A stretch of DNA of 64,000 bases. It comes from Athripsodes cinereus (taxonomy: Eukaryota; Arthropoda; Insecta; Trichoptera; Leptoceridae). Where the stretch lies: contig OX388317.1 of the NCBI GenBank assembly GCA_947579605.1, positions 19,301,384 to 19,365,383 of the forward strand, written 5' to 3'. This document shows, one piece after another, positions 9,790-20,664 of the stretch (position 1 is its first letter; each line of letters opens with the position of its first letter). The translations under genes and the position numbers were made by a program. The notes below the pieces were generated by a model. That model was not told where the DNA came from and ran no database searches. It saw nothing but the letters and a program-made list of their open reading frames with translations.

Positions 9790-10384
9790 GAAATGGACTC
9801 ATGAAAAATATCCATGTCTACAAAAAAAGCATTGTAATTGTCACATGTAATGTAATAAACATACAAACTGTCCTTTCTATGCAATTAGAAAATTAAGACA
9901 TTCAAGATGTGTGGAAAATCTCATCGCTTTGTGTCTAAAATATGTACATATATTAAATAAATCAATTCACAAAAAAAATATATTAAGATAATGAATCATG
10001 CATTTGTTATGCGAATATGATCAAAAAGAGAGTTTGTCGCATAAACAGCGATCTTTTTCATAATAGGTATGTAACCCTTTCCCAAACAACTGTTACCTAT
10101 AATATAGGGATAAATAGTAGGTACGTAGATATTATTACCTACTATGCATAATAAGTGTACCTATTAGGTTGTATAAAACAGTATGTAAATATGTACCACT
10201 CGTAGCATCATTTCCTTAGCAGGCTTGGCCACATTTTCTACCACTTTTCTCCTAATAATAAATTCATTGCTTATATTATTATGATTATATTGTGCGTACT
10301 AGTGTAATTTTACTCTGTTACTCTTAGGGAATATATATCAAATAAACTCTTGCAGGTTATACACAAATTATTTAAATATCAATA
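9790..10384. other. AT-rich DNA, no gene
   Basis: I see nothing supportable here. Confidence 0.5.
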
Positions 10385-10399
10385 ATACTACTATACCAC

Positions 10400-10600
10400 A
10401 ATAGCTTTTTCCGCGAGTGTGGTAGCGAACGCACCATCTCATGCACCAAACATACAGGTTGTTTTCTCCGTGCCAATAAATCATTAAGACGTTCAGAATG
10501 GGTGTCGTACCTCATCGCTGAATTTGAGTTGATGAATATCTGAAACGTGATGTTTAACCTGCCTTTGACATGGCACTAATTGACGCGTTTCTCACTTCTT
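10400..10600 (-). repeat. family-B repeat, diverged
   Basis: Shares CATACAGGTTGTTTTCTCCG, CCAATAAATCATTAAGACG, TCAGAATGGGTG and CCTCATCGCTGAATTTG with the copy at 18981-19260 in the same order. Confidence 0.55.
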
Positions 10601-10894
10601 CCTATTAGATTTTGCACAATGTTAAGATGTGTAAACATGGTTCTCCAATCAACACGTCTGATTGGTTTGTTCATCTGCGTGTTGTGACCTAGTCTAGTAA
10701 CAAGCAATTAATAATATTTCATATTCTTAACAGGCTTGTCTAATTTTTATTGTGAACGGTTGTAATATTTTTTTGTGACATTGCGCATCTTGATAATAAC
10801 ATTTTTTTATCTCTCTCTCGAAATATACCTGCCTATTCAACACAACGAAATGAAAAGGACACAATTTATATGCTGAATAACTTTAATTTCAATT

Positions 10895-10985
10895 TATAAG
10901 CTTTTAGCTTAGTGTGAAAGGTGTATAAGGTTGTATTTGGGTTTATAACAAAACCCAGATATATCTTTTTTTTTTTAAAAAAAAT
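10895..10985 (+). mobile_element. 5'-truncated SINE copy
   Basis: Body and tail only: AAGCTTTTAGCTTAG, GTGTATAAGGTTGTATTTGG, AACCCAGATATATC, then a T-run and A-run. The head with A/B boxes is missing. Confidence 0.7.
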
Positions 10986-11384
10986 AACGTATTCAGTTCC
11001 CATACGAATCTGTTTTTAATATTATCATCAATAATTTGATATATATTAACCTAAAGTTTTAATCTTCAAATACGCCTAAACGAGGCTACATAATTATGTA
11101 CATATAGAGTTAATATTTTTTAATTAGTCATGTCAAATTACGGTGTCTATAATAGATCAATAATAATCGATGACATATATACACATATGCAAACGGTATG
11201 AAATATTTATGTGGTGATTATGTTGTATATAATATTATTATACTGAAGGCAACAGATGGTACCGTTACCCTACTAACACTCTTCTATAGGTACCTGCCTA
11301 TACATTCTATTCTATACACATGTCCAATGTTCATAACACGAATAGTACAAGTCCGAAATATTTTTTTATAACTAACATATTTGC

Positions 11385-11500
11385 TTATGCTGTCCCATGG
11401 AGTCCCAAGTAAATAATAGATCTTCCGCAACTTTTCGTCTATCCTGTAATGCAGGTATTCGTAAAACATCACGTTTTAAGACATTTATTGTTTTAAGTCC
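11385..11500 (+). repeat. family-B repeat fragment
   Basis: CATGGAGTCCC, TCTTCCGCAACTTTTCG, CGTAAAACATCACG and AAGACATTTATTG match the 5' half of the family in plus orientation. Confidence 0.45.
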
Positions 11501-11850
11501 AGCGATTATTTATGCTACCCGTCCTGAATCAATTATTTTAAAAAAAATGCCTTTAAAGAAGACTTGAGGCACTTAAACGATCCACATGGTTTTAAATACA
11601 TACACATTTTTAAAGACATCACGTAGGTATGTAAATAAAAAAATAAATCTTTGAATGAAAAAAATCCACTATGTTTAATTATTACTTTAATCCACTATGA
11701 TTAATAGTAGATTCGCGACCGGTTTCGATACCTAAGTGTCATTCTCATTTCGAAACGTAGACATAGTGAAAATCTTGTCCTACAGGGACTGGGTTCTTGG
11801 TTTTTCCATAAAACGGCGCATCTCAAAAAAAGTTGTCTAGTTATTATTAT

Positions 11851-12000
11851 TTTATTTATTTATTTATTTATTCTTTACTGCACATTGATTACAAGCAAAT
11901 TCACACAAAAATACATTTAAAACAAATACAATCATACAATCAATATACCTACAGAGGGCGAGTTTATTGCAGAGGCGCAATTTCTTCCAACTAACCTAAC
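11851..12000 (-). mobile_element. family-C LINE 3' end
   Basis: TTTATT-repeat tail, then TTCTTTACTGCACATTGATTAC, then CAGAGGGCGAGTTTATTGC, with the same layout as 2927-3048. Confidence 0.65.
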
Positions 12001-12118
12001 CCATTACAGTCATGTCACAAAATAATCAAATATTGTGAATGCCAATGAAATTGAAAATATAAATAAATCTTTATTAACAAATTAACATATCAGCGCAGTA
12101 TAAATACATATTATAAAA

Positions 12119-12395
12119 GTCTTCTTCTTCTTCTTCTTTTTCTTTTCGGCAAGGCACCCGACATCGAGTGAATTATGCCTATATACTCACTGCTGTGAGT
12201 ACAATGTCTTAACGTAGTGGGTATTCATTAGTACATAGCTACATAGTAACTGCCGTTTCAGTCGCCACGTGCGGCAAGTACATCTCAAGGGCATTGGGAT
12301 CAATGAACTCCCCGCCCGAATAACCAATACATGCACACCGCTTGTGTGGCGACATCGTTGCAATCACAGGGCCGTTTTCAGGAATATATTTGATG
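12119..12395 (-). repeat. 3' end with GAAGAA tail, less AT-rich body
   Basis: The plus strand starts with a CTTCTT run (12119-12139), then GGCA.GGCACCCGACATCGAG and TGAATTATGCC. Short relatives with the same order are at about 50485-50545 and 26155-26190. The body (to about 12395) is clearly more GC-rich than its surroundings but has no recognisable frame. It looks like a LINE/SINE 3' end in minus orientation. Confidence 0.45.
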
Positions 12396-12547
12396 TTAAA
12401 CACATCGTAGTCTTACAAAAAAAAAATCTTTGTCAAAATTTATTATTATTTTTATAATAATAATTTGTTTCAAAAACATTTACTATAAAACAATTTATCA
12501 TTAGGTATAATTTATAATTGAAATTTATTCTTATTAAAATTAATAAT

Positions 12548-15500
12548 TTAGATGTTCTTATTAAATTTTTTAAGGTGATTTATTAAGGCTAGGTTCACTT
12601 TATTACAATTTTGGGCCAAAAGAGAATGGACAGAAATGGGAAAATTAAAACCCAACTTCCTAATCGTCTGAGAAAATTCTTGATTTGGTAGGAGTGGGCA
12701 ACCAAAGAAAACGTGGTCCAGAGTTTCCGTGTCCTCCCCGCATTCGCACATAGGGGAATCCAGAATATTGATTCTGGCCAAATGAGAGGCAATAACACAA
12801 TGTCCTATCCTCATTCTACAGAGAAGCGAAATGTTTAATTTTGGCCATTTTGTTTCTTGAAACCAAGGTTGCGAGGGGATTGAAGGCTGAATTCCTTTAT
12901 AATGAGACCCAGATACAGACCCGATAAATGAATAATTCCACTTCTCATAAATTTTATCTCTTACAACACCCAGACAATCTCCTATAGGAAGTACAAATGC
13001 ATTTGGTAATATACCACAAGAACATGCTTCCTTAGCCAGAATATCTACTTTCTCGTTTCCGGCAATACCCACATGAGAAGGGATCCAAGCAATCACCAAC
13101 TCAATATTTTTACTTGATGCCTCGAACATCAATCTTAAAATATCGTGGATTATACAATTATTTGATGACAAACTACCCTTTCGCCCTAGAAGAGATACGA
13201 GGCTAAGGGAATCAGTAAAGACAATTGCCCGTGAAAGTAATCTTTCGACAATTACCCCTAACGCCTCTTTGAGGGCTAAACATTCTGCTGTAAAAACAGA
13301 TGCAGAAGATGGAAGTTGAAATTGAAGTTCGACTTGAAGAGAAGGAGAGTAAACAGCCGATCCACATTTATTTGTATGAGATTTAGACCCATCCGTAAAG
13401 AAGATCGTATGGGCAGGCCATTCACTATTCACTCTATGAAGGAAAAGGATATTCACGACCTGCGGGCTCAATGTAAAAACTGATTTATCCAAACCTATCG
13501 AATCAACAATATTGCATGCCTGCAATGAATAATTGAATGGAATAGAATGATGAGTTGAAGGTGTAAGGTGAATTGAAGAAGAGAAACTTTGGGTTACATA
13601 CTCCCAAGAGGAGCACAAAAGAGGGTACTTTCTATTACGCCAATAAGGAGAATTTAAGCAAAGCTCCAACAATGTTTGTAATTTGAGGAGCAACATATGA
13701 GGACCCATGCTCAATCTCCTCAAAACGAATTTGTGAGATAGAAAAACTCGCCTTAGGCAAAGGGGCATCTCTACACACTCTGCCTGCAAGGCTATTATTG
13801 GAGACGATCTCATGGCTCCCAGTATCAGTCTCAGGCATTTATTCTGAACTCTTTCTAGTTTTGCGCTTAAATAATTTGGAAGGGGATCCATTAGGAAGCA
13901 TGCATAGTCGATGAGGCTTCGGATGAGGGATGAGTAAAGCATTCTCATAGTAGTCGGGTGGGCCCCCCACCAGACTCTAGAAACCGCTCTGAGGATGTTT
14001 ATATTTTTTTCGCACTTGGCTATTATATTGTCAATATGAAGGTTCCAAGAGAGTTTTCTGTGCAAAGTGACCCCCAAAAACTTTACTGATTCACAACTTG
14101 AAATAGTGGAATTGTTGCACTTTAAAGATATATTGGAGGGTTTATGTTTGTTTGAGAAAACAACGAGTTGGCTTTTGGAAGGTGAAAGAGTCATACCATT
14201 GGCACTAAACCATTCACCTAAGAGATTAAGGGATGCTTCAAGTTTCTCACCCGCAGTGAGCGTGGAACCAACAGAACAATAGATAACGAAGTCATCTGCG
14301 TATTGTAGTATATTGACTTCAGGAGGCAGAGCGTTTCCAATGTCGTGAGTGTATAGATTAAAAAGAATTGGGCTAAGCGCCGATCCTTGTGGGAGTCCTT
14401 TATACACTTTTCTTTCGACAAGCCCATGGAAGGAGTTAATTAGCATACTCCTTTCGCACATTATGTTAAAAATAAGACAACATAATGAATTGGGTAAGCC
14501 CGCAGATGACATTTTCTGAAACAATACAGGTAAGAGAACGCTATCATATGCCCCACAAATATCTAGGAAACAGGCCGCTAGATCACTCTTATTAGATCTT
14601 GCAATGTGTATATCAGTTACTAAAATACTCAAGTTATCCATACAAGATCTTCCCTTTCTAAATCCAAATTGAAAGGAGGGAAATGTACCAGAGTTTTCAA
14701 AAAAATATTCCAGTCTTTTTTTTAACATGCGTTCTAGGATCTTCAAAAAGCAACAAGACAATGCGATTGGGCGATATGATGAAGGTAGAGAAGGGTTTTT
14801 TCCGGGCTTAAGGATTGGAACAATGGATTGCCTTTTCCAGGAAGAAGGAATGTTTCCACTCCTCAGTATTAAATTATATAATTCCAATAGTTTTATTAAA
14901 AGAAGTTTAGGAGCATGTCGGAAAAAAGAGTATGGTATGAGATCAGGTCCGGGAGAAGAATCCCCTGCAGAGTGAACGGCGGAAGACAGTTCATCAAATG
15001 AGAAAGGAGATGAAAGTACATTAGATTGCTCCTGAGATGTAGGACTTCTTTGAAGTTCCAGCATTTCAGGTGCATATGCTGGGGACAAGTTATCTATAAA
15101 GTTTTCAATCCATGGACCTATCTTGGTTTGTCTTTGGTTTGGGGAGAAAGAACCTCTAAATCGTCGAATGGATTCCCACACATCCGATGAAGGTGTGTCA
15201 GGGGATAAAGAAGTGCAAAAATCTTGCCAACCTTTTCTTTTCTTTTTCCTGAGAAATTTTTTGGTACGAGCTTGCACATTCCGAACGAGTAAAAAGTTTT
15301 CCCAAGACATATTGTTTTTAAAAGATTTAATCACTGCCTTTCTTTGTTCGACTGCCTCCGAACATTCCTTGTCCCACCAAGGAGGGGATGTTTTGCGGGG
15401 CTTTCGATTAGAGGACATTGGTATAGAGGCTGTTGCAGCACGTAAAATCACATCATGGATTCCGTTCGCAAATTCGTCGACCCCCTGATGCTCACCCTGC

Positions 15501-16291
15501 ACACCAGCGACATCCAATAGAATGTGATTCTGAAATTCATCCCAATTAGCTTTCTTTGTAATAAATTTACTCCTAAATGGGCCATTTGAGGTGCTTTTGG
15601 AGGTTACTTTTAAATCAATGATTATGGGAAAGTGGTCACTGGAGAGCGGGTCCTCAAGGATTTCCCATGTTGACATAGGAGCAATGTCCGCAGTACAGAT
15701 TGATATATCTACCGCACTTTGTCTCTGATTTGGATTTGAGAAGCGAGTGGGATCTCCACTATTAAGGATACAGAGATTAAAGTCATCTGTCCAGGTCAGA
15801 ATAGCCTTTCCTGGAGAGTCCAGGGACTGGCTTCCCCAGGAGGGAGCATGAGCATTGAGATCTCCCAGGATCATGTAAGATGGGGAAAGTTCTGAAATTA
15901 TTTCAGACCAGAAGCTCCTGTCGAAATTAGTTCTGGGAGGAGCGTATACGGACACTACAGATATATTATTGATTTTCGCTGCCACCAACTGTATATTTGA
16001 TGGAATATTCAGAGAAATCCTGTTGAACTCAAGAGAGTCCCTTACTAAAAGAGCTGCTCCTCCCCTACCATCCAAGCGATCATCTCTAAAACAGGAATAA
16101 CCTGGGAAAGATACAAACGAATCGTGCGAAAACCATGTCTCTGATAAAGCAGCTACATCAATGTTATGAGTTTTGAGCAAAAACAGAATGTCATCTCTGT
16201 TGGAAACTGCACTACGGCAGTTCCACTGAAGGATGGATAAATTAGAAAGCTTACATTTCGAGATGCTGGTTATGTTCGTTGCGTTGGCCAT
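12548..16291 (-). CDS. I-clade LINE ORF2: endonuclease / reverse transcriptase / RNase H
   Basis: A 1247-aa intact frame. The N-terminal AP-type endonuclease (about 17-230) shows LQWNCRS (21-27), the catalytic-type E51 in SETW, GDLNAH (143-148) and SSDH (217-220). The reverse transcriptase (about 435-745) shows SSYRPIALS (504-512), QFGFRKGRS (541-549), D577 in FLDICGAYD, GLPQGSALSP (632-641) and the YADD active site (664-667). The RNase H domain (about 955-1090) has FTDGS (D967), AEC (E1003), FTDS (D1027) and PSHVGIAGNEKVD (H1073, D1083), so all key acidic residues are present. A CxC..H..C knuckle follows (C1182, C1184, H1193, C1198). The protein would nick target DNA, prime reverse transcription of its own RNA and remove RNA from the hybrid. 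The ATG at 16291 overlaps the ORF1 end by 41 nt in the +1 frame. No stop or frameshift is seen. No viral or host domain is fused. Confidence 0.95.
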   Translation of the reverse strand: MANATNITSISKCKLSNLSILQWNCRSAVSNRDDILFLLKTHNIDVAALSETWFSHDSFVSFPGYSCFRDDRLDGRGGAALLVRDSLEFNRISLNIPSNIQLVAAKINNISVVSVYAPPRTNFDRSFWSEIISELSPSYMILGDLNAHAPSWGSQSLDSPGKAILTWTDDFNLCILNSGDPTRFSNPNQRQSAVDISICTADIAPMSTWEILEDPLSSDHFPIIIDLKVTSKSTSNGPFRSKFITKKANWDEFQNHILLDVAGVQGEHQGVDEFANGIHDVILRAATASIPMSSNRKPRKTSPPWWDKECSEAVEQRKAVIKSFKNNMSWENFLLVRNVQARTKKFLRKKKRKGWQDFCTSLSPDTPSSDVWESIRRFRGSFSPNQRQTKIGPWIENFIDNLSPAYAPEMLELQRSPTSQEQSNVLSSPFSFDELSSAVHSAGDSSPGPDLIPYSFFRHAPKLLLIKLLELYNLILRSGNIPSSWKRQSIVPILKPGKNPSLPSSYRPIALSCCFLKILERMLKKRLEYFFENSGTFPSFQFGFRKGRSCMDNLSILVTDIHIARSNKSDLAACFLDICGAYDSVLLPVLFQKMSSAGLPNSLCCLIFNIMCERSMLINSFHGLVERKVYKGLPQGSALSPILFNLYTHDIGNALPPEVNILQYADDFVIYCSVGSTLTAGEKLEASLNLLGEWFSANGMTLSPSKSQLVVFSNKHKPSNISLKCNNSTISSCESVKFLGVTLHRKLSWNLHIDNIIAKCEKNINILRAVSRVWWGAHPTTMRMLYSSLIRSLIDYACFLMDPLPNYLSAKLERVQNKCLRLILGAMRSSPIIALQAECVEMPLCLRRVFLSHKFVLRRLSMGPHMLLLKLQTLLELCLNSPYWRNRKYPLLCSSWEYVTQSFSSSIHLTPSTHHSIPFNYSLQACNIVDSIGLDKSVFTLSPQVVNILFLHRVNSEWPAHTIFFTDGSKSHTNKCGSAVYSPSLQVELQFQLPSSASVFTAECLALKEALGVIVERLLSRAIVFTDSLSLVSLLGRKGSLSSNNCIIHDILRLMFEASSKNIELVIAWIPSHVGIAGNEKVDILAKEACSCGILPNAFVLPIGDCLGVVRDKIYEKWNYSFIGSVSGSHYKGIQPSIPSQPWFQETKWPKLNISLLCRMRIGHCVIASHLARINILDSPMCECGEDTETLDHVFFGCPLLPNQEFSQTIRKLGFNFPISVHSLLAQNCNKVNLALINHLKKFNKNI

Positions 16292-17663
16292 TTTCGATGA
16301 GGAGTGCGTTTAGTGCAGGAATTAAGGAAGCAGCGTTTGGCGATGTCAAATTTTTTCGTGAAAGTATTTCAATAAGCATTGTTAATAGTGAGTAAAGAAA
16401 ATTATTGTTATCAAGTGTCAAAGTTTCTTTGAGATTTTCAACTACATCTTGGTCAGGTACGAGTACTCTTTGTGAAATTGCGCAACCATTAGAACTCTGA
16501 GAAGGAGATCCATTGGTATATGAGAGGAACGAATTGTGCTTTTCTTTGTCATACCCACCATTTGTTGATATTTTATGGGGCTTACCAACTACTGTTCTAC
16601 TATGACGTGTGGAAAAATTTCGAGAGTTGACAGATATTGTTGGGGGATCTGGAGGGGTAGCAAGAACTTCAGCGTATGAAGATTTAATTGAAGGGTGCAG
16701 TTTTGCTGCTTGAATATATGAAATATTAGAAACAGTCATAGAATTCTTTATAGCTCTTTGCCTGGAATATTCAGGACACGAAGTACTTATCGCTTTGTGT
16801 GCTCCTTTACACTGAAAACATTTGATTTCTGCAGTCTTACACTCTTCTGAGGAGTGGTTATCCCCACAATTAAAACATTTTGGCGGCGAACGACATCCAG
16901 CTTTTGCGTGACCATACTTACAGCAATTAAAGCACTGAATTGTTGGGAAATTATATTTTTCAACATTGAAAGAGTTGTAGAGAATGTAAATATGGGATGG
17001 TAGAAATTGGCCTTCGAATGTTATTACTATACTCCTGGATGGTTTCCATTCGACAGAACCAGATGTTCTGTCTTTATAATTCAGTCGTCTTATTTTTATT
17101 ACGTTTTCCACTTCTGGATTCGATTCTAGAATGGACGATATCAATTCGTCATTTGTGATATCTAGTGGGATACCTCTTATTAAGCCCATTCTTGTGACGT
17201 TAAACGAGGGAATATATGCTCTAAAATTAGAGTTCGAAGATATAAATATATTTTTAATAAAAGTATTGGCCATAATTCCCGACGTGAACTCGAGAGAGAT
17301 TTTAAATTTCCCTTCAGCTTTTAAAGAACCGTTTACGACGCCTTGAGTTTTCCTAGTATAAAGAAATTTACCGAACTGCAAGGGGGAAATAGATTTACCC
17401 TGTTCAGCATTTTGCACGAACACGATATAGGGCCCACATGATTTGTTTGAGTAAAAATACTCCCTGACGGGTGTATTAGAAGCAGAGTAAGAAGAAATAG
17501 GTGTAGCTGAGGTCTTATCAGTAGGTGCGAGATTAGCAAAATCAAAATCCATGTTAAGTGTATGGTCTGTTTCTAAGTTTTGATGTGTTCTCTTTCTCTT
17601 TGGATCGGGGGGATCCGGAGGAGGAGGAGCTGGTGGAAGAGTGTGAGGTGGATCGCCATCCAT
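16251..17663 (-). CDS. I-clade LINE ORF1: nucleic-acid-binding gag-like protein
   Basis: A 470-aa intact frame. It starts with a proline-rich stretch (9-20) and a basic KRKR cluster (22-25), which may serve in nuclear entry. A central region (about 75-235) contains VTRMGLIRGIPLDITNDELI, an RRM-like segment common in insect LINE ORF1. Three zinc knuckles follow: C244-x2-C247-x4-H252-x4-C257, C263-x2-C266-x3-H270-x4-C275 and C282-x2-C285-x3-H289-x6-C296. The C-terminal third is low in recognisable features and serine-rich. Such proteins bind the element RNA and chaperone target-primed reverse transcription. The ATG chosen is the first in the frame and lies about 210 bp inside the element. The 3' end overlaps the ORF2 start, which fits translation of ORF2 by reinitiation or frameshifting. 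Confidence 0.93.
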   Translation of the reverse strand: MDGDPPHTLPPAPPPPDPPDPKRKRTHQNLETDHTLNMDFDFANLAPTDKTSATPISSYSASNTPVREYFYSNKSCGPYIVFVQNAEQGKSISPLQFGKFLYTRKTQGVVNGSLKAEGKFKISLEFTSGIMANTFIKNIFISSNSNFRAYIPSFNVTRMGLIRGIPLDITNDELISSILESNPEVENVIKIRRLNYKDRTSGSVEWKPSRSIVITFEGQFLPSHIYILYNSFNVEKYNFPTIQCFNCCKYGHAKAGCRSPPKCFNCGDNHSSEECKTAEIKCFQCKGAHKAISTSCPEYSRQRAIKNSMTVSNISYIQAAKLHPSIKSSYAEVLATPPDPPTISVNSRNFSTRHSRTVVGKPHKISTNGGYDKEKHNSFLSYTNGSPSQSSNGCAISQRVLVPDQDVVENLKETLTLDNNNFLYSLLTMLIEILSRKNLTSPNAASLIPALNALLIENGQRNEHNQHLEM

Positions 17664-17873
17664 CTCTATTAAAATAAAATTAAAATGTTAAAAATAACCA
17701 AAGATAGTCTTACCAGAGCTGCAACAAAAAACAAGAAAAAAAATTGAAAAATAAAACTAAAAAAATCAACTGAAGCCGGCCCTCAACCGGAATGTAGAAA
17801 AAATAATAATTAAATTATTATAAATTTTAAATAACACCGCACAGCAATAGACACAACCGAATGATCAAAGGTA

Positions 17874-18980
17874 TTGTCACCGAATGTGATTATAAAAGTC
17901 TATTATATTTTAAAATTAAATTATTTTTCATTAGACTATTGAAGACTTGCGTTGTTTGCAACATGAGTAATTTCGTAAAACGGTTGTAAGTATATAGATA
18001 GATGTACCCATACAAATTATTCTTGCCTCTGTATATTTTAAGGATCAGCATTCTCGCGAATATTTAAGGGTAACTTTATTGATGAACTATACGAGTTATA
18101 TGTATTATTAGTACTACTATGTTTTATATATAATACATATCTCATATAATATTTCACACCATTTACTTAAATATACAATATACATACCATTACGTCATAT
18201 CCCTCACAGACAGAGCAGAGAGGCCATGTATTGTAATTTTCTTGTAACTTTCAGTACTTAAGGAAGGAAATAAGTCTCTCAATTTTCCTATAAAAGGTAA
18301 ATATACACCTAGCTTAATCACGAAGCCACTACTTATCATTCTTAATTCCTCATTTACCGATGTGGTATTCTATCAATCCATTAGGTCTCCCGAAAACTTA
18401 AATATTTTTTTGGATGAATTTCAGAAATGTGATAGCCTTTGTTTTGCAACCCCTCAAATATCGACTAGGTATTTCGATTTTTAAAATAATTTTTGCTATA
18501 ACCTCATTGTTATCAAAATATCTCAAAACGATTTTTTGCTTATTGAATAGTATGATAAATACCGATATTACTTGGAAAAGATCATGTAATGCAAAAAAGT
18601 AGAAAAATGGTATCCTATGTGTAGTTTTTACCGAAAATGAGTTATTATACGCATGTGAATCTATGTCATCTGAAGTATGTCCCTTAGGTATATTATTGCG
18701 TAACTCTGTATCATTAACGAAATATTTAAGAAAAACTATGTATGATTAGTACTACATGGTATGGCATCTCAAACTTTCAACATTGATTATCTCAAAACAA
18801 TGAAAACTGCACTTACCACATCTGTGCGCTATGCCATCGATATATTCATCAGTTCATAAATACATTTATTTACATACACAATCCAATCATCTCTCATTTT
18901 AATATAAATAAAAAACTAATACGAGTATAAGTAGGTTGAAAAGGTCACCTGAAACAATAAACTCAACAAATACTACTACT
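17874..18980. other. AT-rich DNA, no gene
   Basis: Flank of the I element. No ORF, RNA or recognisable repeat is supported. Confidence 0.5.
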
Positions 18981-19260
18981 ACTACTATACCATCACGGCA
19001 TATCCCACAAGTGGGGTAGCCAGCAGATCAGCTGCATGTAAGAAACATGCAAACTGTCCTCTTCGTGCCAATATAAAATCAAGACATTCAGGATGGGTGG
19101 CAAGCCTCATCGCTGAATTTAAGAAGTAAAATGTCTTAATTTTTTCGAACACCTGCCTTTTACAGGACACTCGAAAACTTACGCAGAAGAGTGGGAGACC
19201 AATTCTTTACCGGGTGCTCCACGGGATGCGCCACAAAAACCTCATCTGCATATACAATTA
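18963..19260 (-). repeat. family-B interspersed repeat, most complete copy
   Basis: About 280 bp. The minus strand starts near CATCCCGTGGAGCACCCGG, passes TTTTCGAGTGTCCTGTAAAA, CAGCGATGAGGCTTGCCACC, AGGACAGTTTGCATGTTTC and GGATATGCCGTGATGGTATA, and ends in a TAG-repeat tail (18970-18985). At least a dozen fragments lie in the window on both strands. Length, fixed 3' end and microsatellite tail suggest a SINE or a short LINE 3' end. I could not confirm a tRNA-like head. Confidence 0.7.
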
Positions 19261-19264
19261 GATT

Positions 19265-20530
19265 TGTGCCAACTCCTTTCAATAAGAAACAGGGAAGGTG
19301 TTCCGATGCTCACGAACAGACTTGAACGCAATCATAAACATGGTTGCTGTTACTCTATCCACACACAAGACTTCGGTCTTTTTTAGGTTAATTTTTTTTG
19401 CGTAAATATGTGACTATTATTGTTTGACTGTATTGTCAATTTATGTATATTGTTTATGTAGATATTTAAAAAAATGAATAAATAAATGTCGATGTCGAAA
19501 ATAATTGTTTGAAACGGGAATGGGTGAACGAATCATAGACAAATTGCTAAATCAACTAGCAATTTCAGGCTTCAATCAGCCTAAGTCAATTCGGGAGCAT
19601 CGGAACACTTTTCCTACTAAAGGTAGTTTGCATAAAGGTTTGGCTGTTCAGATGAGGTGTCTGTAGAGTAAAATTCTTACTATCTTCCCTCATACAGGTG
19701 TGAAAAATCCAAAAAAATGCGAACACTACGATTACATAAATACGTTAAACATAGCTTTTAGATAACCGTACATTTTACCACCATACGAATAACTAATGAT
19801 ATTTACATATTGTAACTGATGAAATATATATTTTTTAAATTTAATTTACTTACTTAATTTACTTTTGAATAACAGTGTTTGGTATTAAGTACATAATCTT
19901 AAACGTAATTAATATTTAATTAACTTGAAATCTATGCATCCTCGAGGATATAAACTGGTGATTATATTTAAGTTGAAGACAAATTGGAGTGACGGAAAAG
20001 ATGAAACTCTTCGCTTTAAACTCATAAACCATTTATAAAATTGAAATCAAAATTCAAAGAGAGACAAAGATAACTGTGTATCTTCTGGTTTAAGTTCATG
20101 GAAATGCACCCGTTATCACGTGAATGTTATGCCTACCTTTCATCGTAGCATGTTTTGTTTAACAATTGAGTTGCAATATAAGCTATGAAAGGTTCAGCAT
20201 AGAGGGGTGCAACTTTGTTACACAAAATTGCATTAGAGTATATGCTCTAAAGTCTAAACAATGTTCGTTTACTTTTATGATTGCTCTTAGACACGTATTT
20301 ATTTATTTACACAGTGAACGGCTATATAAGTCTTTAACATGGAAAAAAAATACAATAAAAACAACAGAAAGTGAAAAACATATAACAAAAGTATCTACCC
20401 ATACAAACACATCAGCAATGCATACATAGCAAAACAATGTTATCAAACAAGTACCTAATAATATAACACAAAAAAAAAGAATACAAGGTAAGTAGGTAGG
20501 CTATAATAATATGCAGGAGAGATCAAATTC
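19265..20530. other. AT-rich DNA, no gene
   Basis: A few short open frames (for example 20166-20429) have no recognisable similarity and the composition of random AT-rich DNA. Confidence 0.5.
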
Positions 20531-20536
20531 ATTCAT

Positions 20537-20662
20537 TTATACCATTTTGGCATTTTCCACAAGAGGGGTAGTTAAATATCTTAAATGTTATGTTTTTCGA
20601 ATACCCAACTTTTACAGGATACACCATAAGTAACAGTAAAGAGTGGTAGACCTATTCAGAGG
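20537..20662 (-). repeat. family-B repeat fragment
   Basis: TATACCATTTTGGCATTTTC at the 3' end, then TTTTTCGAATACCCAACTTT, TACAGGATACACC and AGAGTGGTAGACC. An internal part is deleted relative to 18963-19260. Confidence 0.5.
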
Positions 20663-20664
20663 TA

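Larger units (their letters stand above)
12436..17873 (-). mobile_element. full-length I-clade non-LTR retrotransposon
   Basis: About 5.4 kb on the minus strand with two long open frames: ORF1 (gag-like, zinc knuckles) and ORF2 (AP endonuclease, RT, RNase H, CCHC). A 5' UTR of about 210 bp precedes ORF1, and a 110-bp AT-rich 3' UTR ends in TAA-type repeats (about 12440-12467). An RNase H domain after RT together with a TAA tail points to the I clade and not to jockey or CR1. A 6-base TTGTCA flanks both proposed ends (12430-12435 and 17874-17879). This is a weak candidate target duplication, so the exact ends are uncertain. Base composition is visibly less AT-rich than the flanks. Both frames are intact, so the copy may be recent and possibly competent. 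Confidence 0.85.

Noticed and set aside
11700..11760. Further hammerhead-like site on the minus strand
   Set aside because: The core is too altered (ATGAGAA for CTGANGA, a mismatch in the stem) to list as a feature, although GAAAC and the stem position fit.
15123..15488. 121-codon plus-strand frame
   Set aside because: Antisense shadow of the I-element ORF2.
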